NCBI GenBank assembly: GCA_002422505.1
Contig: DIVX01000092.1
Span: forward strand, 195 to 28,932
Source of the DNA: Desulfovibrio sp. UBA6121
Lineage (GTDB): Bacteria > Desulfobacterota > Desulfovibrionia > Desulfovibrionales > Desulfovibrionaceae
Length of the DNA: 28,738 bases
Direction: 5' to 3'
Part shown: in pieces, positions 9,214-16,212 of the stretch
Position numbering within the stretch: the first letter of the stretch is position 1
Layout: the number at the start of each line of letters is the position of its first letter
Made by a program: the position numbers and the translations under genes
Notes under the pieces: generated by a model
What the model was told of the DNA's origin: nothing
The model's database searches: none
Seen by the model: the letters and a program-made list of their open reading frames with translations, nothing else

Positions 9214-10401
9214 CTACAGCCCCGTGAATTCCTTCTTCGCGGCCAGCACCTTTTCCAGGTAGCGGCGCGTCTCTTCGGCGCGGTGTTTTCTGGTGATGGT
9301 GTCGTAGACCGCCGTGGGCGGCTGGCTGTTGATGACGGCCAAGGCCCGGGCGCGGTTGGCGTCAAAGGTCTTGAGCAGCGCGCCGGAGCCCCCGTTGTAC
9401 GAGGCGATGACGCAGTACTCGCGGCTCACCGGGTTGGCCACGGCGGGCAGGTGCCGCGTGTACAGCAGGTGCAGGTAGGCCGCGCCGTAGGTGATGTTGT
9501 TGTCCGGCTCGAAAAGGAAGGCTTTGCTGGGCTCGCTGCGGCGCTTGGTGAGGAACTCCTGCACGTCCGCCCCGGCGGTCTGCGGCACCACCTGCATCAG
9601 CCCCACGGCGGGCACGGTGTTGATGGCGTAGGGGTTGAAATCGCTCTCCACGCGGATGATGGCGTAGAGGAGCGTGCGCGTAAGCCCGAAGCGGTTGGCC
9701 GCGGCCTCCACCAGGGGCTTGAACTTCACGGCGCGCACCTGCATGTGGTTGCCCACCATGGAGATGACCACGTAGCGCACGGTCTTGCCCGCAACGGCTG
9801 CCGGGCGCTCCTGCGGGCCCTGCTCCAGCAGCTGCCGTGCAAAGGCCTCGGCCTGCGCCTCGGTGCGGATGTTCTGCCCGCGCCGGTCCGTGACCTCGCC
9901 CAGCAAGAAGGGCGTGGCGCCGAGCTGCACCGGGCCGCTGGAGTACATGTCCACCGCGCGCGGGTCGTAGGGCGTCAGCAGCGTGGTGACGATGGCCTCG
10001 CGCAGGCTCTTCATGGGCGCGTCCTGGTCCAGGGTCTCCACGGTGATCTGCCCGGCCTCGAAATCCACGCTGGCGCGCGACAGGTAATTTTGGGTGTACT
10101 TCACGTATTGCTTGGGCTGGGCTTCGCGGGCGTCGCCCTTGCCCCAGTTGCCGCTTACTGCCTTGCGGAAGGTGCCCAGCAGGCTCTTGAAGCGCTTGTA
10201 GTCGGCCTCAATGGCGCTGGGGTTGGAAGCGTAGCGGATGGCCTTGCTGCGCGCCATGCCTATTGCTGCGCTTGTGTCGCCGCTGGCCACGCGGGCGATG
10301 TTCACGGCATCCTGCGCGGAGCAGGCCGCCATGCCGCAGCACAGGCAGCAGCACAGGGCCGCCAGCAGCGCGCGGGTGGAAAAGCGGGCGCGCGGGCTCA
10401 T
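9214..10401 (-). CDS. mltC: Membrane-bound lytic murein transglycosylase, MltC-like lipoprotein
   Basis: This enzyme cleaves peptidoglycan glycan strands to 1,6-anhydro-MurNAc ends from the inner face of the outer membrane. It has 395 residues. A Cys-rich lipoprotein signal ends GMAAC with lipidated C27. An N-terminal DUF3393-like region spans about 40-225. The SLT domain spans about 230-390 with catalytic E252 in RVESDFNP, then AVGLMQVVP, ITYGAAYLHLL and IASYNGG. Start 10401 (MSPRARFS) gives a proper signal peptide; an upstream in-frame start would run into the neighbouring gene. Its ATG overlaps the stop of the glycosyltransferase gene by four bases (ATGA), implying translational coupling. 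Confidence 0.9.
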   Translation of the reverse strand: MSPRARFSTRALLAALCCCLCCGMAACSAQDAVNIARVASGDTSAAIGMARSKAIRYASNPSAIEADYKRFKSLLGTFRKAVSGNWGKGDAREAQPKQYVKYTQNYLSRASVDFEAGQITVETLDQDAPMKSLREAIVTTLLTPYDPRAVDMYSSGPVQLGATPFLLGEVTDRRGQNIRTEAQAEAFARQLLEQGPQERPAAVAGKTVRYVVISMVGNHMQVRAVKFKPLVEAAANRFGLTRTLLYAIIRVESDFNPYAINTVPAVGLMQVVPQTAGADVQEFLTKRRSEPSKAFLFEPDNNITYGAAYLHLLYTRHLPAVANPVSREYCVIASYNGGSGALLKTFDANRARALAVINSQPPTAVYDTITRKHRAEETRRYLEKVLAAKKEFTGL

Positions 10402-11414
10402 GGCCGGGTCTCTCGCTTGCCCAGGCGCCGGGCCTCGGCAAGGTAGCGCGCCGCCAAAGCCGCGTCGCCGCAGTGCTCTGCCCAGTGCAGCCACAGCAGG
10501 CGCAAAGAGGCGCTGCGCGCCGCGTTTGGCGCGGCCAGGCGCTGCCGGGCCAACTGGTCGTCAAAGCCTTGGCGCAGCAGCCCGGCCAGGGCGGCGGCGC
10601 GGTGCTCGGTGCGGTGCGCGGCGTCCACAAGGGCCAGGCCTTCGCGGGCCAGGGCCTCGCGCCGGGCGTCGTCCGCCAGGAGGGCGCGGGCCTGGGCGGC
10701 GCAGTCGGCCTCGTTGTCGGCCTCGTAGGTGGCCAGATGCCGCCCGGCTTCGAAAAGCTCGTCCTGCCCGTGGGCCAGGCCGGGGGTCAGCAGGCAGCTG
10801 CCGCAGGCCAAAGCCTCGAACACCCGGAAATTCAGGTCCCCGCGTTCGGCGATGTTCAGCACCACCTTGGCCCTGGGCAGCAGCTTGGAGAAGTCGCCCC
10901 GGCGCACCGCAAGCCCCGGCACGAGAGCCCCCAGGCGTTTGAGGAAGTCGCAGCGCTGCGGGGTGGTTTCCGGGTCCACCGTGCCCACAAACAGCAGGTC
11001 GAAGTCCTTTTGGACCTGGCTCGGCTGGTAGTATTCCGAGGCCCCGGGCGGCAGCCAGAGCACGCGGCTGGGCGAAAGCTCGCGGGCGAAGGCCGCCACG
11101 TGGTCGCGCAGGCTCACGGCGCAGAGGTCGAAGGCCCCGGCGTAGAGCGGGTACCAGCTGTGGATGTGCGAATCGATGCAGTAAAAGGCCGTAAGGCAGG
11201 GGAAGCGCTCCACGCCGAGCAGTGGCGGCGGCAGGCTGCGGTCGGTATAGACCACGGCGTCGGGCTCGCAGCCGCAGTGCCGGACGATTTCGTCGTAGCT
11301 TAAGGCCTGCGGTTTGGTGAGCGGAAGACGCACGGTGCGGAAGCCCTGGGCCTGCATGTGGCCCATGAAGAAGTCGCCGCCGACCCAGGCGATGGTGCGT
11401 TCCTGCGTGTTCAT
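10398..11414 (-). CDS. CgeB-like family 1 glycosyltransferase
   Basis: This is a 338-residue, probably GT-B fold glycosyltransferase. The C-terminal half has the CgeB/GT4-like donor-binding block NFRVFEALACGSCLLTP (about 219-235), preceded by DLLFVGTVDPETTPQR and followed by YEADNEADCAAQARALL. The N-terminal half contains FYCIDSHIHSWYP and LWLPPGAS, also seen in CgeB-type enzymes. Neither donor sugar nor acceptor can be read. It sits 15 nt downstream of the WcbI-like gene and overlaps mltC by four bases. That places it in a three-gene minus-strand operon and suggests a role in envelope or surface glycan assembly. Confidence 0.8.
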   Translation of the reverse strand: MNTQERTIAWVGGDFFMGHMQAQGFRTVRLPLTKPQALSYDEIVRHCGCEPDAVVYTDRSLPPPLLGVERFPCLTAFYCIDSHIHSWYPLYAGAFDLCAVSLRDHVAAFARELSPSRVLWLPPGASEYYQPSQVQKDFDLLFVGTVDPETTPQRCDFLKRLGALVPGLAVRRGDFSKLLPRAKVVLNIAERGDLNFRVFEALACGSCLLTPGLAHGQDELFEAGRHLATYEADNEADCAAQARALLADDARREALAREGLALVDAAHRTEHRAAALAGLLRQGFDDQLARQRLAAPNAARSASLRLLWLHWAEHCGDAALAARYLAEARRLGKRETRP

Positions 11415-11429
11415 TCCTGCGCCAAGCTC

Positions 11430-12251
11430 CTATGCCGCCTGCAAAAAGCCGATGAAATCGTTCACGCCCGCCTGGCGGCAGGCCACATAGGCGGCGGCAT
11501 ATTCGGCAACGCTGCGCTCCCGGCCATAGGTGGAGTAGCGCGCGCCGGGCCCGCCGTAGGCCAGGCCGTAGAACGCGGCCGCTTGCGGGTGGATGGGCAA
11601 AAAAAAGTCCTCGTAGCCGCTGGCCAGCCCGGCCAGGGCGCAGGCTTCCGGCTGGGCCAGGCCCAGTTCGCGCAGAATGCCGCAGGCCGCATGCCCGATG
11701 AGTTCCGCCGTGGGGTGGTTCACGGTGAGAAAAAGCGGCCGCTGGCGGAAGTGCTCCAGCACGAAGTCCAGGTAGGGCACCGGGGTGCGGGTCTGGCGCT
11801 GGCGTTCCAGGGCGATGGTCTCGTCCAGCAGGGCGGCGAGGTCGTACTTGGCGGCCAGGGGCATGCGCAGGTACAGGTGCAGAATCTCCGGCGCGGGCAG
11901 GCCAAGCTCCAGCAGCCGGTCCAAAAATACGTCGCGGTAGTCGAAGCCCGGCGCGCCGGACCACAGCGGCCAGGGCCCGCGAAAGAACATGTTGGGAATG
12001 CACAGGCTGGGGCAGCCCGGCGGCAGGCGCTCAAGCAGCGCATCAGAGGCCAACTCGCCCCAGGGCGCGCCCAGGTGCTGGTACAAGAACAGGCCGCAGG
12101 CGTCCAAATCAGCCTGGGGAATGGGCTGCCGGGCGTAGTTGAGGTACACCCTGGGCGCGTATGCCCGGCGGAAGTCCGGGCTGGCGAGCAGGGCGCGGGC
12201 CAGGGGGTCTCCCTGGCAGTTGGCGTGCAGAATGGCAAGACGCTGGGTCAC
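11430..12251 (-). CDS. WcbI-like polysaccharide biosynthesis protein (putative acyltransferase)
   Basis: The 273-residue protein begins with LAILHANCQGDPLARAL, matching the GNCQ-type N-terminal loop of the WcbI family. That family has an SGNH-like fold, binds CoA or an acyl donor, and is found in capsule clusters. Other family-like parts are FLYQHLGAPWG, SLCIPNMFFRGPWPLW and a late NHPTAELIGHAA, whose His may be catalytic. The start codon is GTG at 12251. It has no separate Shine-Dalgarno site, and a good promoter ends only 6 nt before it (see the regulatory entry). It heads the operon with the CgeB-like and MltC-like genes. Acyltransferase activity is inferred from family. Confidence 0.72.
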   Translation of the reverse strand: MTQRLAILHANCQGDPLARALLASPDFRRAYAPRVYLNYARQPIPQADLDACGLFLYQHLGAPWGELASDALLERLPPGCPSLCIPNMFFRGPWPLWSGAPGFDYRDVFLDRLLELGLPAPEILHLYLRMPLAAKYDLAALLDETIALERQRQTRTPVPYLDFVLEHFRQRPLFLTVNHPTAELIGHAACGILRELGLAQPEACALAGLASGYEDFFLPIHPQAAAFYGLAYGGPGARYSTYGRERSVAEYAAAYVACRQAGVNDFIGFLQAA

Positions 12252-12257
12252 GCCTTC

Positions 12258-12286
12258 AGGCTAGCAATCGCCGTGCCGTTTGGCAA
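12258..12286 (-). promoter_or_regulatory. Candidate promoter for the WcbI-CgeB-MltC operon, predicting a leaderless mRNA
   Basis: Read on the minus strand: TTGCCA, a 17-nt spacer ending TTGC, then TAGCCT. Six bases (GAAGGC) separate the -10 from the GTG start at 12251. The transcript should therefore begin at or next to the start codon. Confidence 0.45.
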
Positions 12287-12316
12287 CGCGGCAAAGAGCT
12301 CTTGCGTAGCGCCCCC

Positions 12317-12345
12317 TTGAAAAGCGCGGCGGCTTGGGCTAGTTT
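12317..12345 (+). promoter_or_regulatory. Candidate promoter for the B12 riboswitch-cobT transcript
   Basis: TTGAAA (12317-12322), a 17-nt spacer ending GGGC, then TAGTTT (12340-12345). The predicted transcription start near 12352 coincides with the 5' edge of the cobalamin riboswitch, which supports the call. Confidence 0.5.
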
Positions 12346-12349
12346 CCTG

Positions 12350-12525
12350 CAACCGGGCGGACATCCCGGAACACGGTGCGATTCCGTGGCGATCCCATCG
12401 CCGTAACCGGGGACTGGGGAGGACACGGGCGAACAGGCCCAGCCACTGCGGGGGAAACCCCGTGGGAAGGCCGTCCTCCACGGGCTGATCTGGAAGCCGG
12501 AAGACCTGTCCGCAGCGGAGCATCT
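12350..12525 (+). ncRNA. Cobalamin (adenosylcobalamin-type) riboswitch
   Basis: The leader shows the conserved blocks of the B12 riboswitch in the right order: ACGGTGCGATTCCGTGGCG, then CCGTAACCGGGGAC, the B12-box region GCCACTGCGGGG...GTGGGAAGGC (12457-12490), and GGAAGCCGGAAGACCTG. It lies directly upstream of cobT and is followed by an intrinsic terminator, so bound cobalamin should switch cobT transcription off. The edges are approximate (within about 10 nt), because P1 could not be folded computationally. Confidence 0.9.
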
Positions 12526-12549
12526 TGGGGAACGTGATGGCAAAGGGTT

Positions 12550-12585
12550 CCGGCTGGCGCGCTTGCGTCCGCCGGGTTTTTTTTT
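12550..12585 (+). terminator. Intrinsic terminator serving as the riboswitch expression platform
   Basis: CCGGC-T-GGCGC, loop GCTT, GCGTC-C-GCCGG, then G and nine T (12577-12585). The stem has one mismatch and one G-U pair. It lies between the riboswitch aptamer and cobT, 43 nt before the ATG, so it fits transcriptional attenuation by cobalamin. Confidence 0.85.
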
Positions 12586-12628
12586 GCCCACCCGCCCAGG
12601 CACAACGAAACATGCTCAAGGAGCTCCC

Positions 12629-13696
12629 ATGCGCGCCAAATTCGATGCAGTCCTTTCCGCCATTGTTCCGGTGGACCAATCCCTGGCCCAGGCCGCCCAG
12701 GCCCACCTGGACAACCTCACCAAGCCGCGCGGCAGCCTTGGCCGCCTGGAGGAGCTGGCCCTGCAGCTGGTGCTGGTGCAGGGCGGGCAGGCCCCCAAGG
12801 CCGACCCGGCCCGCGTGTATACCGTGGCCGGCGACCACGGCGTGGTGGAGGAGGGCGTGAGCCTGTTCCCGCAGGAGGTTTCGCGGCAGATGGTGCTGAA
12901 TTTCCTGAACGGCGGCGCGGGCATCAACGTGCTGGCCAAAACCGCCGGGGCCGAGCTCTTCGTGGTGGATGCGGGCTGCCTGGGGCCGGACTTCGACGCG
13001 CACCCGCAGCTCATCCGGGGCAAGGTGGCGCAGGGCACGGCCAATTTGGCCAAGGGCCCGGCCATGACGCGCGATGAGTGTTTGCGGGCCCTGCTGCTGG
13101 GTGTGGACCTGGCCGACCGCGCCAGGGATGCGGGCGTGCGCGTGCTGGGCACCGGCGACATGGGCATTGGCAACACCACGCCTTCCACCGCGCTCTATTG
13201 CGCCTACCTGGGGCTGCCCCCGCAGGCCATGACCGGCCCCGGCACCGGGCTGGACGGCGCAGGCGTGAGCCGCAAGATCGCCGTGATCGAGAAGGGGCTG
13301 CTGGCCAACGCCGCCGTGGTGCAGTCCGGCGATGCCTTGGAGATTCTGGCCGCCTTGGGCGGGTTGGAAATCGCCTGCCTGGCCGGGCTGATTCTGGGCG
13401 GGGCGAAAAACCGCCAGCTGGTCTGCGTGGACGGCTTCATCTCCACCGCCGCCTGCGTGGCGGCCTGGAAGCTCTGTCCGGCCACGGCGGACTATGTGGT
13501 GCTTTCCCACGCCTCTGCGGAGCCGGGCCACAAGCTGGCCGTGCAGGCCATGGGCAAGAAGCCCCTGCTCGACTTGGGCCTGCGCCTGGGCGAGGGCACG
13601 GGCGCTGCGGTGGCCATGTTCCTGCTGCGCTCCGCCGCCGCCATCTACAACGACATGGCCTCCTTCGCCGACGCCGGGGTGCACCCAGGCTCATAA
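12629..13696 (+). CDS. cobT: Nicotinate-nucleotide--dimethylbenzimidazole phosphoribosyltransferase CobT
   Basis: CobT activates the lower ligand of cobalamin: it transfers ribose phosphate from nicotinate mononucleotide to dimethylbenzimidazole (or another base) to give alpha-ribazole phosphate. The protein has 355 residues, the normal length. Visible family motifs are TKPRGSLGRLEELA (31-44), AGDHGVVEEGVS (67-78), TGDMGIGNTTPSTAL (175-189), SHASAEPGH (293-301) and RLGEGTGAA (319-327). E322 in the last motif corresponds to the known catalytic Glu. Start 12629 follows AAGGAG (12618-12623) by 5 nt; an in-frame ATG at 12563 would lie inside the terminator. No other cob genes are nearby, but control by the riboswitch ties it to B12 supply. 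Confidence 0.96.
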   Translation: MRAKFDAVLSAIVPVDQSLAQAAQAHLDNLTKPRGSLGRLEELALQLVLVQGGQAPKADPARVYTVAGDHGVVEEGVSLFPQEVSRQMVLNFLNGGAGINVLAKTAGAELFVVDAGCLGPDFDAHPQLIRGKVAQGTANLAKGPAMTRDECLRALLLGVDLADRARDAGVRVLGTGDMGIGNTTPSTALYCAYLGLPPQAMTGPGTGLDGAGVSRKIAVIEKGLLANAAVVQSGDALEILAALGGLEIACLAGLILGGAKNRQLVCVDGFISTAACVAAWKLCPATADYVVLSHASAEPGHKLAVQAMGKKPLLDLGLRLGEGTGAAVAMFLLRSAAAIYNDMASFADAGVHPGS

Positions 13697-13721
13697 GGGC
13701 TGCGGAGGGCGCAGGCACAGC

Positions 13722-13759
13722 AAAGGCCGCCCTCGGGCAAAACGTTTTCTATAAATGTT
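13722..13759 (+). repeat. Left inverted repeat of the AT-rich island
   Basis: The stretch begins AAAGGCCGCCCTCGGGC and ends ACGTTTTCTATAAATGTT. It matches the reverse complement of 14539-14577 at about 34 of 38 aligned positions with one single-base gap. The match runs from GC-rich terminator-like sequence into AT-rich sequence, so it is more than a shared terminator stem. Confidence 0.7.
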
Positions 13760-13760
13760 G

Positions 13761-13798
13761 AAACAATAGCCCTGGATTTTGTCCGGGGCTATTGTTTT
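13761..13798 (+). terminator. Strong intrinsic terminator downstream of cobT
   Basis: AAACAATAGCCCTGGA, loop TTTTG, TCCGGGGCTATTGTTT gives a 16-bp stem with a single wobble pair. It is followed by one more T and flanked by A on the left, so it could work in both directions. It sits just inside the left inverted repeat. Confidence 0.75.
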
Positions 13799-13868
13799 GT
13801 GGTGCATCAAAGAACAGTCTTTTATAATGACGAAATGTTGTTTTGATAATGTTAAATATACTAATATC

Positions 13869-13896
13869 TTGACGTGTGGTGGCATAGTGGTATGTT
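13869..13896 (+). promoter_or_regulatory. Candidate promoter for the AT-rich island gene
   Basis: TTGACG (13869-13874), a 16-nt spacer, then TATGTT (13891-13896). It lies 33 nt upstream of the ATG, with a strong GGAAAGGAGG site at 13911-13920. Together these look like a self-contained expression unit. Confidence 0.5.
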
Positions 13897-13929
13897 TACT
13901 GCAAACAACAGGAAAGGAGGAATACTTCT

Positions 13930-14433
13930 ATGCAGAATACTAAACTGCAAATGGCGAAATTCTATGTGGTAGACGGGATATCTTACATCGCAGCAGAAAC
14001 CGCATGCGGAATTTTCGGTAAGAATGGATATGTTAGCATGAAGGCGTGCAGGGATATGGGGTTCAAAGATGCGAAAGCTAAAGGTTCTATGGTTTTTGAT
14101 GATTTTGTTAAATGTATCGGTTCAAAAGTTCATTTTAACCAGGAAGAACTTTACTGTGGGCTAAAGGTCTCGCCAGGTGAGTATTACATGCAAAAAAAAG
14201 GGCATGTGGTTGCTTTTACACAGAAAGAGATTGAGTTGAGTCGATTGTATTTGGTTGACGGTGTTGCTTATACCAACGCAGAAAAGCTACTGGATATTCA
14301 CGACCGAAAAGGCTTTGCCACAATGTATGCCGTATGCAAGGCCGGAGCCTTCAGTGGCAAAATGGAACGAAAATCAATGACCCAAGACGAATTTCGAACG
14401 CGCTTGATGGTGCTAGGCGTTCATTTCCCTTGA
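13930..14433 (+). CDS. Unrecognised protein made of two ~60-residue repeats, on an AT-rich island
   Basis: I do not recognise this 167-residue protein. It is built from two copies of one unit: residues 11-69 and 106-166. Both share the pattern YxVDGxxY..AE at the start, a central Gly and Met, then SMxxDxF and a final VHF. About 20 of 60 aligned positions are identical. A ~35-residue linker joins the units. No signal peptide or membrane segment is seen. Each unit could be a small helix-rich DNA-binding fold of the MerR/excisionase kind, but that is a guess. The gene is AT-rich with codon use unlike its neighbours, has an excellent ribosome-binding site and its own promoter, and looks horizontally acquired. 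Confidence 0.8.
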   Translation: MQNTKLQMAKFYVVDGISYIAAETACGIFGKNGYVSMKACRDMGFKDAKAKGSMVFDDFVKCIGSKVHFNQEELYCGLKVSPGEYYMQKKGHVVAFTQKEIELSRLYLVDGVAYTNAEKLLDIHDRKGFATMYAVCKAGAFSGKMERKSMTQDEFRTRLMVLGVHFP

Positions 14434-14481
14434 TTATTGGGGCTGAACTAGCAACTCGGGAAATATTTAACCCATAAGAGC

Positions 14482-14513
14482 AACCACCTGATTACTGTGG
14501 AAATCATGTGGTT
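14482..14513 (+). other. Hairpin downstream of the island gene
   Basis: AACCAC-C-TGATT, loop ACTGTGGA, AATCA-T-GTGGTT: an 11-bp stem with one mismatch, 48 nt after the island gene stop. There is no U-tract. It could stabilise the transcript end or be a recognition structure inside the right inverted repeat. Confidence 0.5.
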
Positions 14514-14538
14514 ATGATTAATTTTAGCCGTTTCCTTT

Positions 14539-14577
14539 AACATTTAAGGAAAACGTCTTGGCCCAAGGGCGGCCTTT
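14539..14577 (-). repeat. Right inverted repeat of the AT-rich island
   Basis: Read on the minus strand it begins AAAGGCCGCCCTTGGGCC and ends ACGTTTTCCTTAAATGTT. It pairs with 13722-13759 at about 34 of 38 positions with a single-base gap. Beyond the core, the two arms keep a few further matches toward the island interior. Confidence 0.7.
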
Positions 14578-14580
14578 TTT
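14560..14580 (+). terminator. Terminator-like hairpin at the right edge of the island
   Basis: GGCC, loop CAAGGGC, GGCC, then six T (14575-14580). It reads outward (plus strand) from the island gene and overlaps the right inverted repeat. The stem is short, so efficiency is uncertain. Confidence 0.5.
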
Positions 14581-14597
14581 GCGTCTATCGTATGGGG

Positions 14598-16085
14598 CTA
14601 CAGATCCAGCAGATAGTGGTCCACCGGCGCGAAGTCGTCGGTGAGCACGGGCGGGTCCGTGGGCAGGGCCGCAGGCGGCAGGTAGCGCTGGGCCAGCAGG
14701 GCCGCGTGGTCCGGGTTCGCGCTTTCAAGCAGCGGCGGCGCAGAGGACTTGAACGCCGCCAGGATGATGTTCTGGGGCGAGGTGGGGTCGTCCGGCTCCA
14801 GCAAAAAGCTTTCCACACGCGGAAACACGCTGCGGTAGGTGGCCAAAAGCGCGCGGTAGAAGCGGCTTTTGGGGCCTTCCGCCGCGCTGATGCAGTTCAC
14901 CAGCACCACGCCCTCGGCGTCCAGGGCGCGGAAAAGGGCCTGGGCGGTTTCCCGCGTGGCCAAGTGGAAGGGCACGGAAAGGTGGCTGGTGAACACATCC
15001 ACCAGCGCCACCTGATAGCCGCCCGCAGCGGCGCGCCCGTTCAGGAAGCGCCTGGCGTCGTCGTGGCGCAGGGCAAGGCCCGGCAGGTCCGCAAGGCCGA
15101 AGTATTCGCGGGCGATGTCCGTCATGCCGGGGTCGATTTCCACCACGTCCATGCGCGGCGCGCCGCCGAATTCCTCCGGGTGGCTCAGTGCGTATTTGGG
15201 GAAGGAATAGCCGCCGCCGCCGAGCATCAGCATGTGCTGCACGTCGGGCCGGAAGTGCCCGGCCAGGCGGTAGTAGTGCGTGTAGGGCAGGGCCAGGCGC
15301 GTGGGGTCGGCAAGGTCCATGGCGGACTGGCTGCCCTCCGGTCCGGTGGAGAGCATGCGCAGCAGCCTGCCCGTGCCGGTGCTGCGCCCGGTATACACCA
15401 GCACGCGCTGGTAGGGCGTGTCCAGGTCGTAGATGCTGGCCGAGCGCAGGTCGGCATCGTGCAGGTTGAGGCCGAGGGCGGCCAGGGCCGCCAGCGCCGC
15501 AGCGGCAAGTTTGGCGCGCAGATCGCCCGCGTGGACGCAAAAGGAGGCCGCGAGGAGCACCCCGGCCATGCACAGCACCAGATTGGTGGTGCCGACCGCC
15601 GCCGTGAGCCAGAAGCCCGCGCCGAAGGTGCCCGCGATGCTGCCCACGGTGGACAGGGCGTACAGGTTGCCTGCGGTGCGGCCGGAATGCGCGGCGTCGT
15701 TCATGCGCAGGCGCACGGCAAAGGGCGAAACCATGCCCAGCAGCACGGATACGGGGGCGAAGAGCGCCGCCGTTGCCGCCAGGGTGGCGGCGCTGAGACC
15801 GGCCCTGTTTTGCAGAAAGGCCAGCAGCGCGCCCTTGAGCCCGGCTATGAGCAGGGTGGCCACGGCGGCCAGCAGGATGATGCGCGAGAGCAGCCTGGGG
15901 TCCGGGCGTTTGTCGGCCAGGCGGCCGCCCCACCAGTAGCCCAGGCTCAGGCTGCCCAGCACCACGCCGATGAGGCTCGTCCAGACGATGATGGAGGTGC
16001 CCAGAAAGGGCGCCAGCACGCGCGAGCCCGCCAGCTCCAGCACCATGACCACGGCCCCGCAAAGGAATACGGCTATCTCAAGCAT
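14598..16085 (-). CDS. Membrane-anchored spermidine-synthase-like protein (transporter-like helices plus aminopropyl/methyltransferase fold)
   Basis: The 495-residue protein joins about seven hydrophobic helices (roughly 1-26, 30-52, 66-92, 97-124, 140-165, 167-186, 193-208) to a cytosolic Rossmann domain. That domain contains YQ (225-226), glycine-rich MLMLGGGGYSF (285-294), acidic VVEIDPG (314-320), DDARRFL (342-348) and LVDVFTSH (361-368), as in spermidine-synthase and SAM-dependent enzymes. Similar fused proteins are annotated as spermidine synthases, but polyamine synthesis is not proven. Start 16085 is chosen because the longer in-frame start at 16181 lies inside the upstream gene's terminator. 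The gene is convergent with cobT, with the AT-rich island between them. Confidence 0.83.
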   Translation of the reverse strand: MLEIAVFLCGAVVMVLELAGSRVLAPFLGTSIIVWTSLIGVVLGSLSLGYWWGGRLADKRPDPRLLSRIILLAAVATLLIAGLKGALLAFLQNRAGLSAATLAATAALFAPVSVLLGMVSPFAVRLRMNDAAHSGRTAGNLYALSTVGSIAGTFGAGFWLTAAVGTTNLVLCMAGVLLAASFCVHAGDLRAKLAAAALAALAALGLNLHDADLRSASIYDLDTPYQRVLVYTGRSTGTGRLLRMLSTGPEGSQSAMDLADPTRLALPYTHYYRLAGHFRPDVQHMLMLGGGGYSFPKYALSHPEEFGGAPRMDVVEIDPGMTDIAREYFGLADLPGLALRHDDARRFLNGRAAAGGYQVALVDVFTSHLSVPFHLATRETAQALFRALDAEGVVLVNCISAAEGPKSRFYRALLATYRSVFPRVESFLLEPDDPTSPQNIILAAFKSSAPPLLESANPDHAALLAQRYLPPAALPTDPPVLTDDFAPVDHYLLDL

Positions 16086-16153
16086 GGCGCAGCTTTGCAC
16101 GGCCCGGGCGGAAAAGTCCAGCAGGCTGCCCGGCCATGGCCGTTCGGGCGCGC

Positions 16154-16189
16154 AAAAAAGGCCCGGAATCCGCTTGGGCATTCCGGGCC
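16154..16189 (-). terminator. Intrinsic terminator of the YbjQ-like gene
   Basis: On the minus strand: GGCCCGGAAT, loop GCCCAAGCGG, ATTCCGGGCC, then six T. The 10-bp stem is perfect. It separates the YbjQ-like gene from the spermidine-synthase-like gene and decides that gene's start. Confidence 0.9.
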
Positions 16190-16212
16190 GTGTGGTGCGA
16201 TGTCTTGGCGCG

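Larger units (their letters stand above)
13722..14577. mobile_element. AT-rich 856-bp island bounded by imperfect inverted repeats (possible non-autonomous element)
   Basis: The segment lies between two convergent genes, cobT and the spermidine-synthase-like gene. It contrasts sharply with the surrounding DNA in base composition; bases 14101-14160, for example, hold 20 G or C in 60. It is bounded by ~39-nt inverted repeats and contains one gene with its own promoter, ribosome-binding site and hairpins. No transposase, integrase or clear target-site duplication is seen. Mobility is therefore an inference from the repeats and composition. Confidence 0.45.

Noticed and set aside
12563..12628. 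Upstream in-frame start for cobT
   Set aside because: It lies inside the riboswitch terminator, while the ATG at 12629 has AAGGAG at proper spacing.
13930..14433. Island gene as an IS1-type transposase (same length, 167 residues, as InsB)
   Set aside because: The sequence shows no similarity to InsB or DDE motifs and has an internal duplication instead.
13722..14577. Inverted repeats explained simply as two similar transcription terminators of convergent genes
   Set aside because: The similarity continues from the GC-rich stem into AT-rich sequence (ACGTTTTC, TAAATGTT) on both sides, which terminator function does not require. It remains the main alternative, so the element call is kept at moderate confidence.
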